This document shows positions 1 through 6,453 of a stretch of 12,757 nt of DNA, in pieces. The notes under the pieces are model-generated. The model was not told the DNA's origin. It made no database searches and saw only the letters and a list, made by a program, of their open reading frames with translations. Within the stretch, counting starts at the first letter, position 1. Every line of letters begins with the position of its first letter. The position numbers and the translations under genes are program-made. This DNA is from DASYUM01 sp036001225 (GTDB taxonomy: Bacteria > Methylomirabilota > Methylomirabilia > Rokubacteriales > DASRDR01), in NCBI GenBank assembly GCA_036001225.1, contig DASYUM010000280.1, positions 1 through 12,757 of the forward strand. The letters run 5' to 3'.

Positions 1-188
1 GGCGCGCCACCGCCCGGCCCCCCGCCGCCCTTCCCGGCATCGCCGCCGCTCCCGCCCTTTCCATCCCCGCTGTCCTTCGCGAGCGCCGCGAACACGCCGA
101 CTGGCGAATCGAGCCGATCGAGGAGCGGCGCGACGGCCACAACGAGGGCGAGGAAGATGAGCGCCAGGCCCAAACGGATGTCCCTCAT
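1..188 (-). CDS. Small exported glycine-rich protein, 3' part beyond the window
   Basis: ATG at 188, preceded by GGGAG with 8 nt spacing. The frame stays open to the left edge (62 codons plus 2 nt), so the C-terminus is missing. Residues about 5-22 form a hydrophobic stretch (LGLALIFLALVVAVAPLL) after Met-Arg-Asp-Ile-Arg, which looks like a signal peptide or N-terminal anchor. From about residue 38 the chain turns into a low-complexity Gly/Lys/Asp/Ser-rich segment (GKGGSGGDAGKGGGGPGGG). I do not recognise a family. Upstream lies a consensus sigma-54 promoter, and just beyond it the gene for an NtrC-family activator in the same orientation, so it is a strong candidate target of that two-component system. 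The function is unknown; the exported, Gly-rich character suggests an envelope or surface role (inference). Conventional annotation could easily miss so small a gene. Confidence 0.72.
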   Translation of the reverse strand, partial: MRDIRLGLALIFLALVVAVAPLLDRLDSPVGVFAALAKDSGDGKGGSGGDAGKGGGGPGGGA

Positions 189-257
189 GGTGGTGTCTCC
201 CGGAAGCCTGCGGGGGCCCAACGGAGGCACAGGCCCGCGAAGCGTCCGGCTCCTATG

Positions 258-273
258 AGCAACCACCGTGCCA
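258..273 (-). promoter_or_regulatory. Sigma-54 (-24/-12) promoter
   Basis: On the minus strand the site reads TGGCACGGTGGTTGCT, matching the RpoN consensus TGGCACG-N4-TTGCW at every defined position with exact GG-to-GC spacing. The -12 C falls at 259, predicting a start near 247 and a 5' UTR of about 59 nt before the ATG at 188. It points at the glycine-rich gene and lies directly downstream of the gene for a sigma-54 activator. Confidence 0.85.
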
Positions 274-318
274 CGGCCTGAACCCCCTCAGCGGACGATG
301 ATCGGCAGTCCTCCGGCG

Positions 319-336
319 GGCTCACGGCCATGAGCC
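319..336. promoter_or_regulatory. Candidate enhancer (UAS) palindrome for the NtrC-type activator
   Basis: The site is a perfect 6-bp inverted repeat, GGCTCA-N6-TGAGCC. Its centre is about 80 bp upstream of the start predicted from the sigma-54 promoter, where enhancer sites of this activator class often lie. Nearby, GGGCATCTGCCC (350-361) is a second short palindrome, and GGCGGGCAT occurs twice with an 18-bp period (347-355 and 365-373). Assigning any of these to the regulator is inference. Confidence 0.45.
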
Positions 337-374
337 AGGGTGGACGGGCGGGCATCTGCCCCGCGGCGGGCATT

Positions 375-1781
375 TCAGCGGCCGTCGGCGGGAGGTGTGA
401 GCCGGTACTTTTCGATCCGGTACCGGAGGGTTTCCTTGGTCAACCCCAGAAGGTCGGCGGCGCGTGACCTGTTCCAGCTGGTGTGGGTCAGCGCCTTCTC
501 GATGAGGGCGCGCTCGACCGCCTCCAAGTTGATGGCTCCTCGCCCGAAATCGACCTGAACCGGGCCATCCGTGCCGACGGCGACAGGCGCAGGCCGGCCA
601 CTGCGGAGGCCGAGGTCCTCCGCCTCGAGGACGCGTGCCGGGTTGAGGAGCGCCGCGCGCTCCACGACGTGGGCCAGCTCGCGGACGTTCCCGGGCCAGC
701 CATACGCCCGAAGCGCCTGCAGCGCACCGGAATCAAGCCGTACTTCGCCGAGCCCGTAGCGGTCCCGGCAGTCGGCCAGGAAGTGCTCGGCCAGTAGTCG
801 GACGTCGTCGCCCCGCTCTCGCAGCGGTGGAAGATCCACGGTGAGCACGCGCAGGCGGTAGAGGAGATCCTGGCGGAAGCTGCCGTCGCGGGCGGCGGTC
901 TCCAGGTCGCGATTGGTCGCCGCGAGGATCCGCACGTCAACCCGCCGCGTCGTGAGTGCGCCGAGCCGCCGGACAGCGCGGTCTTCGATGACGCGCAGCA
1001 GCTTGGCCTGCAGCGCGAGGTCGAGCAGGCAGATCTCGTCGAGCAGGAGGGTACCGGCCTCGGCGGCCTCGAAGAGGCCCGGCTTGCTCGCGCGGGCGTC
1101 GGTATAGGCCCCCTTCTCGAACCCGAACAGCTCGCCCTCCAGGAGCGCGACCGGGATCGCCGCGCAGTTGATCTCGACGAAGGGGCCGTCGGCGCGCGGC
1201 CCGGCGGCGTGGATCGCGCGCGCCGCCAACTCCTTGCCGCTGCCGGTCTCGCCGGTGAGGAGCACCGTGGGGCCGGCCTCCCCCAGCCGGTCGGCCCGCG
1301 CGACCTGGAGGATCCGCTGGCGAACCGCCTCTATCGCCGGGGAGGCGCCGAGCAGGCTCTCCACCGGGGCGGCGTGCCCGGCTCGGTGACGGAGGTAGGC
1401 GAGCTCGCCGCGCACCCGCTGGCTCTCCCAGGCGCGCTGGATGACGACGCCCAGCTCCTCGAGGTCGAGCGGCTTGGTGAGGTAATCCACCGCCCCCGCC
1501 TTCATCGCGGCCACGGCGGTGGCCACGCTGGAGTAGGCGGTCATCAAGATCACCTGGGTCTCCGGCCGGTCGCGACGGATCGCTTCCAATAGCGCCAACC
1601 CGTCCATGCCGGGCAGCTGGAGGTCCACCAAGGCGACGTCAGGTGCGACCTCCGCCAGCGCGGCGAGCGCTCCCTCGCCCGATGGAAATGTGCGGACCGC
1701 CAGCCCCTGCCGGGTGAGATACGCCTCGATCGCGCTGCTGAGAGCGGCGTCGTCCTCGACGATCGCGACGCCGGCAGGCAG
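375..1781 (-). CDS. Sigma-54-dependent response regulator, NtrC family (CTG start)
   Basis: A 468-aa NtrC-type activator. The receiver domain is at residues 5-118, with acidic pocket E9/D10/D11, phospho-acceptor D53, T81 and K103. The AAA+ domain spans about 140-370: Walker A GETGSGKE (177-184), a sigma-54 contact loop reading GAYTDA (224-229) where GAFTGA is standard, Walker B LLLDEI, sensor AATNRDLE, the FRQDLLYRLR segment, and GNVREL. A Fis-type helix-turn-helix ends the protein (WNRSRAADLLGLTKETLRYR). The start is inferred: no ATG, GTG or TTG lies between the kinase C-terminus and the receiver, but CTG at 1781 follows AGGAGG by 6 nt and begins 1 nt after the kinase stop codon. The next usable starts either run backwards through the kinase gene out of its frame or cut the receiver. 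It is operonic with the kinase and translationally coupled. The likely target is the sigma-54 promoter at 258-273. Confidence 0.93.
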   Translation of the reverse strand: MPAGVAIVEDDAALSSAIEAYLTRQGLAVRTFPSGEGALAALAEVAPDVALVDLQLPGMDGLALLEAIRRDRPETQVILMTAYSSVATAVAAMKAGAVDYLTKPLDLEELGVVIQRAWESQRVRGELAYLRHRAGHAAPVESLLGASPAIEAVRQRILQVARADRLGEAGPTVLLTGETGSGKELAARAIHAAGPRADGPFVEINCAAIPVALLEGELFGFEKGAYTDARASKPGLFEAAEAGTLLLDEICLLDLALQAKLLRVIEDRAVRRLGALTTRRVDVRILAATNRDLETAARDGSFRQDLLYRLRVLTVDLPPLRERGDDVRLLAEHFLADCRDRYGLGEVRLDSGALQALRAYGWPGNVRELAHVVERAALLNPARVLEAEDLGLRSGRPAPVAVGTDGPVQVDFGRGAINLEAVERALIEKALTHTSWNRSRAADLLGLTKETLRYRIEKYRLTPPADGR

Positions 1782-1782
1782 C

Positions 1783-3261
1783 TCAGGCCTCCTCGCGGGG
1801 CAGGGTGATGATCGCGCGGGTGCCGCGGCCCGGCTCGCTCTCCAGCGCGAGCCGGCCACCGGCGCCTTCCAGGAGCTTCCGGGCCAGCGCGAGGCCGAGC
1901 CCGGTACCGCCGGCCTTGGTCGTGAAGAAGGGTTCGAAGGCTCGAGCCAGCATCGCGGCGGACATGCCAGGGCCGGTGTCCTCGATGGCCAGCTCGAGCT
2001 CGCCGGCACCTCCCGGCGCCGGCCGACTGACCACCTGCAGCACGCCGCCGTCCGGCATCGCCTCCAGCGCGTTGTTGACGAGGCAGAGGAAGGCCTCCTC
2101 GAAACGTGCCGGATCGACGCCCACCTTCGGGAGTTCCCCGGAAACCGCGACGTCGAGCCGGATCCCACGTGCTTCCGCGCGGCGGCGTAACGGCTCCAGG
2201 GCGCTGGCCACCGCGGCGTCGAGGGCGGTCGGGACGCGGCGCTGCTCCACCGGACGGCCGTATCGGAGGAGCGCCCGCATGCGTTCGGCCAGCCGGTCGG
2301 TCTCGGCGATGACCTGGCGGAGGCGCTCACCGGCCGGTCCCGGGGACGTGTCGAGGAGCGCGACCTGCGCCAGCCCGCGGATGGCGGCCAGCGGGTTGCC
2401 GAGGCCATGGGCGACCGCGGCGGTGATCTCGCCGAAGGCAGCCAGGCGCTCGGCCGCGACGAGTTGTTGCTGGACCGCGCGCAGTTCAGCGTTGGTCCGC
2501 GCCAGTTCGTCGGCGCGCTGGGTCAGGGCGGCGTGCTGGGCTCGCAGGGCTCGGGAGGCGCGCCAGACGATTCCGTAGAGCGCGGCGTAAAGGGCCACAC
2601 CCGAGAGCAGGGCAAGCGCCCACAGGGTGACTCGGGCCTGGCGCACCGTGGCCAGGACCCGGCCGGGATCGAGCGACGTCTCGATCACCCCCGCCACCCG
2701 CCCCTCGCCGGGGAAGGTGATCGGCACGTACAGCTCGACACGCGGGGGCGCCTCGCCGCGACCGGGCTCGAAGCGCACGCTGGTCTCACCGGCCAGGGCC
2801 TTGCCGAGCCAGCCCTGGGGCGAGGGCGGAGGATCGCCGCGCTCGGCGTCGGTCCAGAACACACCGCCCCGACCGTCGTACACGACGAGCCGCAGGACCT
2901 CGGGCAGCATGCGAAGCTGCCGGGCCAGCTCCTCGAACCGGTCGGCGGCTTCGTCGGACGGCCGCCCGGGCGGCTGACCCGACCCGGCGAGCGGGGACCG
3001 GAAATCGCCGGGCCGGAGGTGGAAGCGGGCGGCGGTACGGACGAGAGCGGCCGTGGACCCCCACTCGCGGTCGAGGATCCCGCGCTCGACGAAGTAGCCG
3101 AGCGCGACGCCGAAGAGGAAGGTGCTGGCGCCGATCGTGAGCAGGCTGAGCACGACGAACTGCCGGGTCGGCGACGACAGGAGGGTCGCGCCGCCCTGGC
3201 GCGGCCGCGGCGGCGGGGGTGGGGCGACAGGGACCGGCCAGGAAGCGGGCGTCACGCTCAC
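1783..3261 (-). CDS. Membrane sensor histidine kinase
   Basis: A 492-aa orthodox kinase. It has a proline-rich N-terminus (residues 9-22), TM1 about 35-57, an extracytoplasmic sensor region about 58-210 (Cache/PAS-like pattern, RLVVYDGRGGVFWTD then ELYVPITFPGEGRVAGVIE; inference), TM2 about 211-233 and a coiled linker about 238-272. The dimerisation box is AVAHGLGNPLAAIRG with His285. The ATPase domain shows the N box (LVNNALEAMPDGG), G1 (EDTGPGM), F (FEPFFTTK) and G2 (GGTGLGLALA). The residue after His285 is Gly, where Glu or Asp is usual. GTG at 3261 is chosen because a -10-like TACGAT lies 6 nt upstream and the reading frame further upstream overlaps the divergent adaptor gene; GTG at 3255 is an alternative. 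It partners the adjacent NtrC-family regulator. The signal it senses is unknown. Confidence 0.93.
   Translation of the reverse strand: MSVTPASWPVPVAPPPPPRPRQGGATLLSSPTRQFVVLSLLTIGASTFLFGVALGYFVERGILDREWGSTAALVRTAARFHLRPGDFRSPLAGSGQPPGRPSDEAADRFEELARQLRMLPEVLRLVVYDGRGGVFWTDAERGDPPPSPQGWLGKALAGETSVRFEPGRGEAPPRVELYVPITFPGEGRVAGVIETSLDPGRVLATVRQARVTLWALALLSGVALYAALYGIVWRASRALRAQHAALTQRADELARTNAELRAVQQQLVAAERLAAFGEITAAVAHGLGNPLAAIRGLAQVALLDTSPGPAGERLRQVIAETDRLAERMRALLRYGRPVEQRRVPTALDAAVASALEPLRRRAEARGIRLDVAVSGELPKVGVDPARFEEAFLCLVNNALEAMPDGGVLQVVSRPAPGGAGELELAIEDTGPGMSAAMLARAFEPFFTTKAGGTGLGLALARKLLEGAGGRLALESEPGRGTRAIITLPREEA
1788..1793 (-). promoter_or_regulatory. Perfect Shine-Dalgarno AGGAGG deciding the CTG start
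   Basis: AGGAGG sits inside the last codons of the kinase gene, exactly 6 nt before CTG at 1781-1779. With no standard start codon in frame nearby, it is the main evidence that the response regulator begins at CTG. Confidence 0.7.
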
Positions 3262-3267
3262 GTTGCT

Positions 3268-3296
3268 ATCGTACCGCCGCCGGCCCCCAACGTCAT
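3268..3296 (-). promoter_or_regulatory. Sigma-70-like promoter of the kinase-regulator operon, leaderless
   Basis: On the minus strand ATGACG (3296-3291), 17 nt, TACGAT (3273-3268); each box is 4/6 to consensus. Exactly 6 nt separate the -10 box from GTG at 3261, so transcription would begin at the start codon. No Shine-Dalgarno sequence precedes that GTG. Confidence 0.45.
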
Positions 3297-3312
3297 CCGT
3301 CGTGACCCGCGC

Positions 3313-3342
3313 TTGCCTTGCTCGGCTGGCGCGTGCTACAAG
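3313..3342 (+). promoter_or_regulatory. Possible promoter of the efflux operon
   Basis: TTGCCT (3313-3318), 18 nt, TACAAG (3337-3342); both boxes are 4/6 to consensus. It lies 64 nt before the GTG of the adaptor gene, in the 145-bp gap divergent from the kinase. Weak evidence. Confidence 0.3.
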
Positions 3343-3406
3343 AGCCACGCGGGACGGAAATGCCTCACGTGGTTGGGCTCGCGCCTGCGGAGGTCCGGGC
3401 GTCATC

Positions 3407-4657
3407 GTGACCCGTCCGCTCGTCCGGACGGTCGTCCTGCTCGCCCTCCTCGGCGGGATCGCCTACGGCCTCTGGCTCTACGTCTACTCGCGCCATCGCG
3501 TCTGGACCGACGACGCCAACGTGGAAGGTTCGGTGGTCGTGGTGAGCGCCCGGGTGCCGGGTCCCGTCGTCCAGGTGCTCGTCCGCGACAACCAGGAGGT
3601 CCGCGAAAGCCAGGTTCTCCTCGCGATCGACCCGCGGGACTACGAGATCCGGGTCGAGCAGGCGCGGGCCGCGCTCGCGATGGCGGTCGCCAGCGAGCGG
3701 GCCGCGCGGACCGAGGTGCCGCTGACCCGTGATACCGCGGCCAGCCGCATCGCGCAGACGCGGGCCGCGGTGGACGCCGCCCGGGTCGCCGTGGAGGTAA
3801 GTCGGGCCCAGGTCGCGGAGGTGCGGGCGCGCGTGGAGGGCCGCCGCTCGGCGGTGGCCGCTGCCCAGGCCGACGCCGCCGTTGCCGAGGCGTCGCTCGA
3901 CAAAGCCCGGCGCGATCTCGAACGGATGGCCCGGCTCGTCGCCCAGGGCCTGGTGTCGGTTCAGGAGCACGAGACGGCGCAGACCACGGATCGGGCCGCC
4001 GGCGCGACACAGGAAGCGGCGCGGCGGCGCCTGGCCCAGGCCGAGCGCGAGACCGAGCAAGCCGCGGCCGAGGTCCGCACCCGGGAGCTGGCAGTCCAGC
4101 AGGCGGAACGGCGAGTGGGGGAGGCCGAGGCGCTGTTGGCCGAGGCCGAGTCCCAGCGGGCACAGGTGCCGATGAAGGAGGCGGCCGCCGGGCGGGCGAC
4201 GGCCAATGTCGAGCAGGCCCGGGCCGACCTGGCGGCCGCCGAGCTACAGCTCACCAAGACGAAGGTCCGGGCTCCGGTGGACGGCGTGGTCTCGAAGAAG
4301 ACGGTCGAGCTGGGCCAGCTCGTCCAGCCCGGCCAGCCGCTGCTGGCCCTGGTGCCCCTCCACGGGGTCTGGATCGTCGCCAACTTCAAGGAGACCCAGG
4401 TCGCCCGGCTCCGCCCCGGGCAGCGGGCCACGATCAAGGTGGACACGTTCCCTGACCGGGTCTTCTCGGGAAGCGTCGAGTCGATCAGCGCCGGGACCGG
4501 CTCGCGGTTCAGTCTCCTGCCGCCCGAGAACGCGACTGGCAACTGGGTCAAGGTGGTGCAGCGGGTACCGGTCAAGGTCGCGCTCGACGGCTATCACGCC
4601 AACCCGCACATCCTCCGGCCCGGGATGTCGGCCACGGTTACGATCGACCTGCGGTGA
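3407..4657 (+). CDS. EmrA/HlyD-family efflux adaptor (membrane fusion protein)
   Basis: A 416-aa periplasmic adaptor linking an inner-membrane MFS exporter to an outer-membrane channel. One N-terminal TM helix (about 7-27) is followed by the conserved WTDDANVEG start of the barrel/lipoyl part. A long Ala/Glu/Arg-rich coiled-coil hairpin covers about 80-285. The second lipoyl half (VRAPVDGVVSKK) begins near 286, and the C-terminal barrel has the EmrA hallmark NWVKVVQRVPVKV near 378-391. GTG at 3407 is chosen because it directly precedes the TM segment and no other ATG, GTG or TTG in frame lies close by; GGAGG is 13 nt upstream, a long spacing. The next gene is an EmrB-type exporter, so the pair forms an EmrAB-like pump; an outer-membrane TolC partner is not in the window. 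Its last codons and stop lie in one copy of a 26-bp repeat whose second copy holds the start of the exporter gene. The substrate cannot be told. Confidence 0.93.
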   Translation: MTRPLVRTVVLLALLGGIAYGLWLYVYSRHRVWTDDANVEGSVVVVSARVPGPVVQVLVRDNQEVRESQVLLAIDPRDYEIRVEQARAALAMAVASERAARTEVPLTRDTAASRIAQTRAAVDAARVAVEVSRAQVAEVRARVEGRRSAVAAAQADAAVAEASLDKARRDLERMARLVAQGLVSVQEHETAQTTDRAAGATQEAARRRLAQAERETEQAAAEVRTRELAVQQAERRVGEAEALLAEAESQRAQVPMKEAAAGRATANVEQARADLAAAELQLTKTKVRAPVDGVVSKKTVELGQLVQPGQPLLALVPLHGVWIVANFKETQVARLRPGQRATIKVDTFPDRVFSGSVESISAGTGSRFSLLPPENATGNWVKVVQRVPVKVALDGYHANPHILRPGMSATVTIDLR

Positions 4658-4665
4658 CTTCCCTC

Positions 4666-4700
4666 CGGGTCGAGACCCGTCGCCCCGGGGGTCCGGGACC
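4666..4700. other. Clustered inverted repeats in the adaptor-exporter gap
   Basis: CGGGTC-GA-GACCCG (4666-4679), the CCCCGGGG palindrome (4683-4690) and GGTCC-G-GGACC (4690-4700) follow one another within 35 bp just after the adaptor stop. They could form RNA hairpins that lower exporter expression relative to the adaptor, or be the remains of an intergenic repeat: ACCCGTCGC-N-CCGGG (4675-4689) also occurs at 10428-10442. Confidence 0.4.
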
Positions 4701-4715
4701 GCAGTCCACCTAGCG

Positions 4716-4769
4716 ATGACCGCCTCGGCCGCGGCCCTTCCGCGGACGGTCACCATCGACCCGCGGTGA
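4716..4769 (+). CDS. Possible 17-codon leader ORF overlapping the exporter start
   Basis: ATG at 4716 encodes MTASAAALPRTVTIDPR and ends at TGA 4767-4769, sharing GTGA with the exporter GTG at 4766. The overlap would allow translational coupling, which could explain how an exporter gene without a Shine-Dalgarno sequence is translated. The last seven codons match the adaptor C-terminus because of the 26-bp repeat. There is no ribosome site of its own, so it may simply be a by-product of the duplication. Confidence 0.2.
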   Translation: MTASAAALPRTVTIDPR

Positions 4770-6367
4770 CTCAGGCCGACCTCGCGGGCCCGGCGCCCGT
4801 CGATCCCGACCCGCTTCGGCGCTGGGCCATCACCGTGGCGGTGATGCTGGTCGCCACCATGCAGATCCTCGACACCACGGTGACCAACGTCGCGCTCCCC
4901 CACATGCAGGGCAGCCTCTCGGCCTCGGTTGACGAGATCACCTGGGTCTTCACCTCGTTCCTGGCCGCCAACGCCGTCGTGCTCCCGGCTACCGGCTGGC
5001 TGGTCGCGCTGCTCGGGCGGCGCCGTTTCTTCATGGTGGCGACACTGACCTTCATCGGCAGCTCGCTCGCGGCCGGGATCGCCCCCAGCCTGGAGGTGCT
5101 GGTCGCCGCCCGCGTGGTCCAGGGCGTCGGCGGCGGGCCCCTGCTCCCTCTTTCCCAGGCGATCCTCATGGAGATCTTCCCGTTCCGCCAGCGCGGGACC
5201 GCCATGGCCATCTGGGGCGTCGGTGTCATGTTCGCGCCGATCTTCGGTCCGACGCTCGGCGGCTGGATTACCGACAACTACTCCTGGCGCTGGATCTTCT
5301 ACCTCAACCTGCCGATCGGGGCCGGGGCGCTCCTGCTGGCCTGGCTCTTCCTGCCCGAACCGCAGGAGCGACCGGCCGCCGTCACCCGCGTGGACGGCGT
5401 TGGGCTCGCGCTGATGGTGCTGGGGGTCGGCGCCGTCCAGGTCGCCCTCGACCGGGGGAACCGGCTGGACTGGTTCGACTCGTCGTGGATCACCACGCTG
5501 GTCGTGGTCGGGAGCGTGGCGCTGGTGGCCTTCCTGGCCCGCGAGCTGACCGCGGCGGAGCCGATCGTGGATCTCCGGGTGCTCGCCCACCGGAACTTCG
5601 CGATCGGCACCCTGCTCATTTCGATCATGGGGTTTGGCCTCTACTCGAGCCTCGTGCTGCTGACGTTCTATCTCGAGCAGCTTCTCCACTACGACGCGCT
5701 CACCGCCGGCTACGTCCTGTCGCCGGGCGGGCTCGGCTCGGTCATTTCGCTGGCCCTCGCCGGTCGGCTCGTGAACCGGACCGACCCGCGCTGGCTGGTC
5801 TCGGCGGGGGCGGCCATCATCGCCTACTCGCTCTACCTCATGGCGTCGCTGAACCTGGCCGTCGACTTCTGGACCGTGCTGTGGTCGCGTTTCGTCCAGG
5901 GGATCGGAATGGGTCTGGTCTTCGTCCCGCTGACCACCATGAGCCTGGCCGCCGTTCCCGCGCCCCGGATGGCGACGGCCACCGGCGTCTTCAACGTGGT
6001 GCGGAACCTGGGCGGGAGTGGTGGGATCGCCTTCCTGACCACGTTGCTCGCTCGTCAGACCCAGACCCACCAGGCCGGCCTGGTCGCGCGAGTGACCCAG
6101 TGGGACGGGGCGACGACCGAACGGCTCGGTCTCCTGGAGCGGGCTTACGCCGCGGGCGGGGCCGACGACTTCACCGCCCGACAGCAGGCCCTGCGGCGGC
6201 TGTACGAGCAGCTCCAGGACCAGGCGGCGATGAAGGCGTTCCTGGACGATTTCTGGATCCTCACGGGAGTCTTCGTGCTCTTCGTGCCGCTGGTGTGGTG
6301 CATGCGACGACCCGTGGAGCCGGCGCCGGAGCCGGCCGACGTGCTCCAGGCGGTCGAGACTGGCTGA
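4766..6367 (+). CDS. EmrB/QacA-family MFS drug exporter (DHA2, 14 TM)
   Basis: A 533-aa proton-driven exporter of the inner membrane. TM1 carries LDTTVTNVALP (35-45), followed by GSLSASVDEITWV, a segment typical of EmrB. A motif-A-like GWLVALLGRRRF lies at 77-88 and motif C (GVGVMFAPIFGPTLGGW) at about 151-167. Length and hydrophobic spacing fit 14 helices, and the C-terminal segment FLDDFWILTGVFVLF is also EmrB-like. GTG at 4766 is the only suitable start before TM1; no Shine-Dalgarno sequence is visible and the codon overlaps the stop of a 17-codon ORF. It lies 108 bp after the EmrA-like adaptor and should work with it to expel hydrophobic or amphipathic compounds across both membranes. The substrate is unknown; whether the neighbouring two-component system controls it is open. 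Confidence 0.95.
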   Translation: MTQADLAGPAPVDPDPLRRWAITVAVMLVATMQILDTTVTNVALPHMQGSLSASVDEITWVFTSFLAANAVVLPATGWLVALLGRRRFFMVATLTFIGSSLAAGIAPSLEVLVAARVVQGVGGGPLLPLSQAILMEIFPFRQRGTAMAIWGVGVMFAPIFGPTLGGWITDNYSWRWIFYLNLPIGAGALLLAWLFLPEPQERPAAVTRVDGVGLALMVLGVGAVQVALDRGNRLDWFDSSWITTLVVVGSVALVAFLARELTAAEPIVDLRVLAHRNFAIGTLLISIMGFGLYSSLVLLTFYLEQLLHYDALTAGYVLSPGGLGSVISLALAGRLVNRTDPRWLVSAGAAIIAYSLYLMASLNLAVDFWTVLWSRFVQGIGMGLVFVPLTTMSLAAVPAPRMATATGVFNVVRNLGGSGGIAFLTTLLARQTQTHQAGLVARVTQWDGATTERLGLLERAYAAGGADDFTARQQALRRLYEQLQDQAAMKAFLDDFWILTGVFVLFVPLVWCMRRPVEPAPEPADVLQAVETG

Positions 6368-6453
6368 AGACGCGTGGCGGAACCGCCCTCCCCACTCGCT
6401 CGTGCGCGGATCGGCTCCCCTCCTCCCGGCGGTCTCGACTGACGGCGCGCCGG

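Larger units (their letters stand above)
4634..4771. repeat. 26-bp direct repeat flanking the adaptor-exporter gap
   Basis: The copies lie at 4634-4659 and 4746-4771, identical at 23 of 26 positions and 112 bp apart. Both end in CGCGGTGACT or CTGCGGTGACT. The first encodes the adaptor's C-terminal TVTIDLR and stop; the second, in the frame of a 17-codon ORF, encodes TVTIDPR and a stop overlapping the exporter GTG. This looks like an old tandem duplication or insertion at an originally overlapping GTGA junction (inference). Confidence 0.75.

Noticed and set aside
1782..2408. Extension of the response-regulator frame upstream to an ATG at 2408
   Set aside because: The added 209 residues are Arg/Ser/Pro-rich nonsense lying over the kinase ATPase domain; the receiver begins right after CTG 1781.
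3262..3405. Kinase start at ATG 3405
   Set aside because: The extra 48 residues are low-quality, would cover the whole divergent promoter region and reach the adaptor start; GTG 3261 has a promoter at the right distance.
2407..3732. 441-codon plus-strand frame across the kinase gene
   Set aside because: Overlaps the well-supported kinase and the adaptor start; composition is typical of a shadow frame.
4244..6070. 608-codon open frame on the minus strand opposite the adaptor and exporter
   Set aside because: Highly charged, His/Gln/Arg-rich translation with no domain; it is the antisense shadow of two clear genes in GC-rich DNA.
6376..6387. GGCGG-AA-CCGCC inverted repeat after the exporter as a terminator
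   Set aside because: At most a 4-5 bp stem with no T-run; expected often by chance in such GC-rich DNA.
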